A stretch of DNA of 6,221 nt from Nitrospirota bacterium (GTDB taxonomy: Bacteria > Nitrospirota > 9FT-COMBO-42-15 > HDB-SIOI813): NCBI GenBank assembly GCA_016234155.1, contig JACRGZ010000168.1, positions 1 through 6,221 of the forward strand. Direction: 5' to 3'. Of the stretch, positions 3,593 through 6,221 are shown piece after piece; position 1 is the first letter of the stretch; every line of letters begins with the position of its first letter. Under the pieces are notes generated by a model. It did not search any database. It was not told the DNA's origin and was given only the letters and a program-made list of their open reading frames with translations. The translations under genes were made by a program, and so were the position numbers.

Positions 3593-6094
3593 TCATGGCC
3601 ATAGATCAGAACTTCGTAAAATGGAAAGAGAATGATTATTACCTGCCGCCACTGCAGTCATATTTGTCAGCCCAGAGACCTGAACAGGGGTAAGCCTGTA
3701 AGTAGTTGAGCCATCTCCTAATTGACCATAGGTGTTGCCTCCCCATGCCCACACAGAGCCATCTGACTTCACCGCGAGGGAGTGGCCACCACCTCCTGCT
3801 ATCCCACTTACATTCGTGATAACAGACACTTGTACTGGTGTGGTGCGATTTGTTGTCGTCCCATCACCGAGTCTACCTTGAGTATTAGAACCCCATGCCC
3901 AAGCCGTGCCATCCGATTTCACAGCAAGAGAATGAGTCCCGCCGGCAGCAATAACTTTTACACCTGTTAAACCGGATACTTGCACAGGCATCAAACGAGT
4001 GATTATTGTTCCATCACCGAGTTGACCGACACCGTTAGATCCCCAAGCCCACACCGTTCCGTCCGCCTTTAATGCAAGGGAAAAGTTGGTGCCGGCCGCA
4101 ACCGCGACTGCGTCCGTGAGGCTTAAGACCTGTACAGGTGTATAGCGTGTAGTCGTTGTACCATCTCCCAACTGACCATAGCCATTGTATCCCCACGCCC
4201 ACACCGTACCATCTGATTTTAAGGCAAGAGAATGATTGATAAGGGTACTTCCTCCAGATGCAACCCCAACAACGTTTGAAAGCCCTGACACCTGCACAGG
4301 TGTTAGACGTGTAGTCGTTGTACCATCACCAAGCTGACCAACGCCATTGAATCCCCAAGCCCACACTGTACCATCTGACTTCGCCGCAAGGGAGTGTCTT
4401 CCACCAGCCGCAACAGCCCAAACCCCGGCAAGCCCCTGCATCTGTACCGGTGTAGTACGGTTAACAGTCGTTCCATCACCCAACTGCCCATAGTTATTTA
4501 AACCAGACGCCCACACAGTACCATCAAACTTCACGAAAAGGGAATGACTTGAAAGGGGACCAAGTGCCACGACCTGTACACCAGTGAGGCCAGACATCAC
4601 CGGCGTGGTACGGCCTGTTGTTGTCCCATCTCCGAGTTGACCAGAACTATTAGCTCCCCAGCCACGAGGTTTTGTGTCATTGTCGGCTATATGGACTTTC
4701 ACACTGGAGATGCTTATAGCGTTATATCTAGGGTCGCTACTGGAGGACCCATGTGTAATAGTCCCAGTGTGAGGGCCTTCCTCTGTTGCATCGTCTATCG
4801 CTGTTACCGTTACTGTCTGGGGTGTTGACCAGTTAGAAGGCGTGAAGGTAAGGGTTGTCGTGGAGACATTCTCCTGATTGTCCGGAGTTACATTGATCGT
4901 CACATTGGTCGCCGGCTGGCTTCTTAAAACCACGGAATAGGTTACTGCAGCACCGCCTTCTCTTGAATTAACACTGGTGGGGTTGATCGTTACGCCAGTC
5001 TCAGTATTAGCGGCCAAGGAATGATAATGTCCCGCTGCTACAGCGGTCATATTCACTAATCCTGACACCTGCACCGGTATAAGTCGATCGTTCGTTGTGC
5101 CATCACCCAACTGACCATAGTAGTTATACCCCCATGTCCACCCCTTACTGGTCATAGCTTGAAATGCATTCATCCGCCCACCTGTCACAGTCTTGCCAGA
5201 AAGGCTGGTTTTGGGATCTGTTGAGCTTATAAGGGTACTCTTCAGTTTCTGGACACTCATGCCTCCATATCTCGAAAGGATGAGGGTCGCCGTCCCTGCC
5301 ACGTAAGGCGAAGCCATCGAAGTGCCATCCTTGTACTGATAGTCGCTGTAAGGGACAGTGGAATAGATGTTCACCCCTGGAGCAGCCAAGTGAACTGTAG
5401 TCGCCCCGTAGTTGGAAAAAGAGGCAAGGTTATCATTGGCATCAGTAGCGGCGACACAGATCACATTAGACTCCGCATAGGCACAGGGATAAAAAGGGCT
5501 AACATCATTATCAGTACCATAATTACCGGCTCCGGCTATCACCAGGTGATCCCACTGGCCAGCCGTGATTATGGCGTTCCGGATCGTTTGATTGTATGTA
5601 TAACTACCCCAACTGTTATTTGAAACCTGGGCACCCATCTTTGAGGCGTACAGGATTGCCTTTGAGGCGTTCCAGGCAGAACCGTTGCCACTGCTGTCCA
5701 TATATTTCACCGGCATTAAGTCTACATTCCAACTAACACCGGTAACACCAATCCCATTGTTCCCTACAGCGCCTATGATCCCGGCCACGTGGGTGCCATG
5801 ACTATTATCGTCCCACGGGTTGTTATTGTTGCTGACAAAGTTCCAGCCCCGGATATCATCCACATAGCCGTTGGCATCGTCATCACTCCCATTTCCAGGA
5901 ATTTCTCCCGGGTTGCTCCAGATGTTGGCCTGAAGATCCGGGTGGTTGTAGTCAATACCCGTGTCAATTACAGCAACGACTACATTACCGCTCCCTGTAG
6001 TAACATCCCACGCCGAAGTCGCACTGATATCCGCCCCGGGAGTTCCGGTCACACCATTAATAGTCTGTCCAGTGTTACTAAGGAAGTGTAACAA
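3593..6094 (-). CDS. S8 subtilase with RCC1 repeats and a Calx-beta-like domain, 5'-truncated
   Basis: A serine peptidase domain (residues about 5-314) is followed by an RCC1 unit (318-362), a Calx-beta-like domain (about 367-473) and seven further RCC1 units (477-833). The catalytic triad is intact: Asp44 in VIDTGIDYNHPDL, His99 in SHGTHVAGI and Ser259 in GTSMASP, with oxyanion Asn191 in AGAGN. Secreted subtilases normally start with a signal peptide and a propeptide; here there is neither. The conserved LSNTGQ motif is residue 5 of an ORF opened by a TTG with no ribosome binding site, just after the transposase stop. I infer that an IS removed the 5' end, so this is probably a pseudogene or the 3' part of an interrupted gene, although 833 codons remain open. 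Originally it was likely an exported surface or extracellular protease; export by the neighbouring T2SS is possible but unproven. It ends SSDLWP, with no sorting domain. Confidence 0.9.
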   Translation of the reverse strand: MLHFLSNTGQTINGVTGTPGADISATSAWDVTTGSGNVVVAVIDTGIDYNHPDLQANIWSNPGEIPGNGSDDDANGYVDDIRGWNFVSNNNNPWDDNSHGTHVAGIIGAVGNNGIGVTGVSWNVDLMPVKYMDSSGNGSAWNASKAILYASKMGAQVSNNSWGSYTYNQTIRNAIITAGQWDHLVIAGAGNYGTDNDVSPFYPCAYAESNVICVAATDANDNLASFSNYGATTVHLAAPGVNIYSTVPYSDYQYKDGTSMASPYVAGTATLILSRYGGMSVQKLKSTLISSTDPKTSLSGKTVTGGRMNAFQAMTSKGWTWGYNYYGQLGDGTTNDRLIPVQVSGLVNMTAVAAGHYHSLAANTETGVTINPTSVNSREGGAAVTYSVVLRSQPATNVTINVTPDNQENVSTTTLTFTPSNWSTPQTVTVTAIDDATEEGPHTGTITHGSSSSDPRYNAISISSVKVHIADNDTKPRGWGANSSGQLGDGTTTGRTTPVMSGLTGVQVVALGPLSSHSLFVKFDGTVWASGLNNYGQLGDGTTVNRTTPVQMQGLAGVWAVAAGGRHSLAAKSDGTVWAWGFNGVGQLGDGTTTTRLTPVQVSGLSNVVGVASGGSTLINHSLALKSDGTVWAWGYNGYGQLGDGTTTTRYTPVQVLSLTDAVAVAAGTNFSLALKADGTVWAWGSNGVGQLGDGTIITRLMPVQVSGLTGVKVIAAGGTHSLAVKSDGTAWAWGSNTQGRLGDGTTTNRTTPVQVSVITNVSGIAGGGGHSLAVKSDGSVWAWGGNTYGQLGDGSTTYRLTPVQVSGLTNMTAVAAGNNHSLSILRSSDLWP
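3596..4666 (-). repeat. tandem RCC1 units 2-8 of the subtilase
   Basis: Seven tandem units of about 50 residues, consensus WGxNxxGQLGDGTTTxRxTPVQVSGL then a VAAGxxHSLAxKSDGTVWA tail. The DNA word encoding LGDG (CCATC on the + strand) starts at 3711, 3861, 4011, 4161, 4323, 4473 and 4626, giving periods of 150, 150, 150, 162, 150 and 153 bp. The 162 reflects four extra codons in the fourth unit (GGSTLINHSL). Neighbouring units at 4161 and 4323 are very alike in DNA, suggesting recent duplication. RCC1 units build beta-propellers that bind proteins. Confidence 0.9.
4676..4996 (-). other. Calx-beta-like domain inserted between RCC1 units 1 and 2
   Basis: Residues about 367-473 (VTINPTSVNSREGGAAVTYS ... 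FTPSNWSTPQTVTVTAIDD ... VKVHIADND) form a beta-rich domain of the Calx-beta/cadherin-like type often found in large surface proteins. The acidic DD, EEG and ADND positions are suitable for calcium. The LGDG words on either side (4626 and 5100) are 474 bp apart, which equals one 153-bp repeat plus 321 bp, so the insert is 107 codons and keeps the frame. Confidence 0.8.
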
Positions 6095-6109
6095 AATAAC
6101 TGACTCATT
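6082..6109 (-). mobile_element. probable terminal end of an IS at the subtilase 5' junction
   Basis: Between the transposase stop (6110-6112) and the first recognisable subtilase codons (LSNTGQ, about 6082 and below) lie 28 bases with no similarity to subtilase. Read on the + strand they begin GGAAGTGTAACAAAATAACT, which would be the outer tip of the IS. The exact edge and the target duplication cannot be fixed without the other end. Confidence 0.55.
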
Positions 6110-6221
6110 TTATTGTTTTGCCGGCCGGATCGTGTAGTTCCAGTTGCCGTGGAAATGATGGTGGTGCAGGTTGATCTTGGCCATCTGCTCATCCGAAATT
6201 TTGACACCCTTTGGATATCGC
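6110..6221 (-). CDS. transposase C-terminus, ISAzo13-like, partial
   Basis: The frame enters from beyond the window and gives 36 residues: RYPKGVKISDEQMAKINLHH, then HHFHGNWNYTIRPAKQ and a TAA stop. The pattern YPxGxKxSDEQMAxxNLxxxxFHGxWNYTI is what I recall from the C-terminal end of ISAzo13-family DDE transposases. The rest of the protein and its catalytic residues lie outside the window. The stop is in the same frame as the downstream subtilase ORF, so read-through of this UAA would fuse the two. It points in the same direction as the subtilase, meaning the peptidase gene is cut by the transposase 3' end of the element. Too short a fragment to name the IS. Confidence 0.75.
   Translation of the reverse strand, partial: RYPKGVKISDEQMAKINLHHHHFHGNWNYTIRPAKQ

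Noticed and set aside
3696..4660. Regularly spaced repeats that might suggest a CRISPR array
   Set aside because: The period is about 150 bp, the repeats are coding (RCC1 units) and there are no short unique spacers.
5390..5623. Open frames on the + strand opposite the subtilase (also 3782-3970, 4637-4828, 5789-6091)
   Set aside because: All lie opposite well-conserved peptidase, Calx-beta or RCC1 sequence and show no domain or ribosome binding site.
6053..6109. ATG at 6109 on the - strand as the subtilase start
   Set aside because: It is in another frame (MSQLFCYTSLVTLD) and stops after 19 codons, so it cannot open the peptidase frame.

Overview
The window holds the 3' half of a type II secretion system (T2SS) operon on the + strand, convergent with a large, 5'-truncated subtilase gene on the - strand. 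The truncated end runs directly into the edge of an insertion sequence. Gene order and protein style suggest a Gram-negative bacterium. Palindromic repeats packed between and inside the genes recall uncultured Nitrospirota or Desulfobacterota-type genomes; that taxonomic reading is inference and not firm.

Layout. Positions 1-140: last 45 codons of gspF. Then gspG (156-599), gspH (604-1227), gspI (about 1283-1744), gspJ (about 1845-2495) and gspK (about 2611-3552), all +. These encode the inner-membrane platform protein, the major pseudopilin and the four minor pseudopilins. GspI, GspJ and GspK form the tip of the pseudopilus, GspH joins below it, and the GspG shaft pushes exoproteins through the outer-membrane secretin. 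gspL and gspM, which often follow gspK, are not here. On the - strand, 3593 to about 6081 encodes a subtilase (S8) catalytic domain with an intact Asp/His/Ser triad, one RCC1 unit, a Calx-beta-like domain of about 107 residues, and seven more RCC1 units. It has no signal peptide or propeptide: its 5' end coincides with the probable tip of an IS whose transposase C-terminus (ISAzo13-like) occupies 6110-6221 (-).

The least ordinary feature is a set of different palindromic elements in the gsp operon. They lie at the H/I, I/J and J/K junctions, within the GspH and GspI leader regions, and inside the gspH coding region. Several are translated in frame as low-complexity insertions or elongated prepilin leaders. 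They look like small dispersed repeats (REP/MITE-like) tolerated only where the protein or mRNA can absorb them.

The six genes are a known machine and a known peptidase architecture. I do not see a wholly new system. The points worth following are the repeat-riddled pseudopilin genes, the IS-beheaded peptidase, and the domain inserted between RCC1 units.
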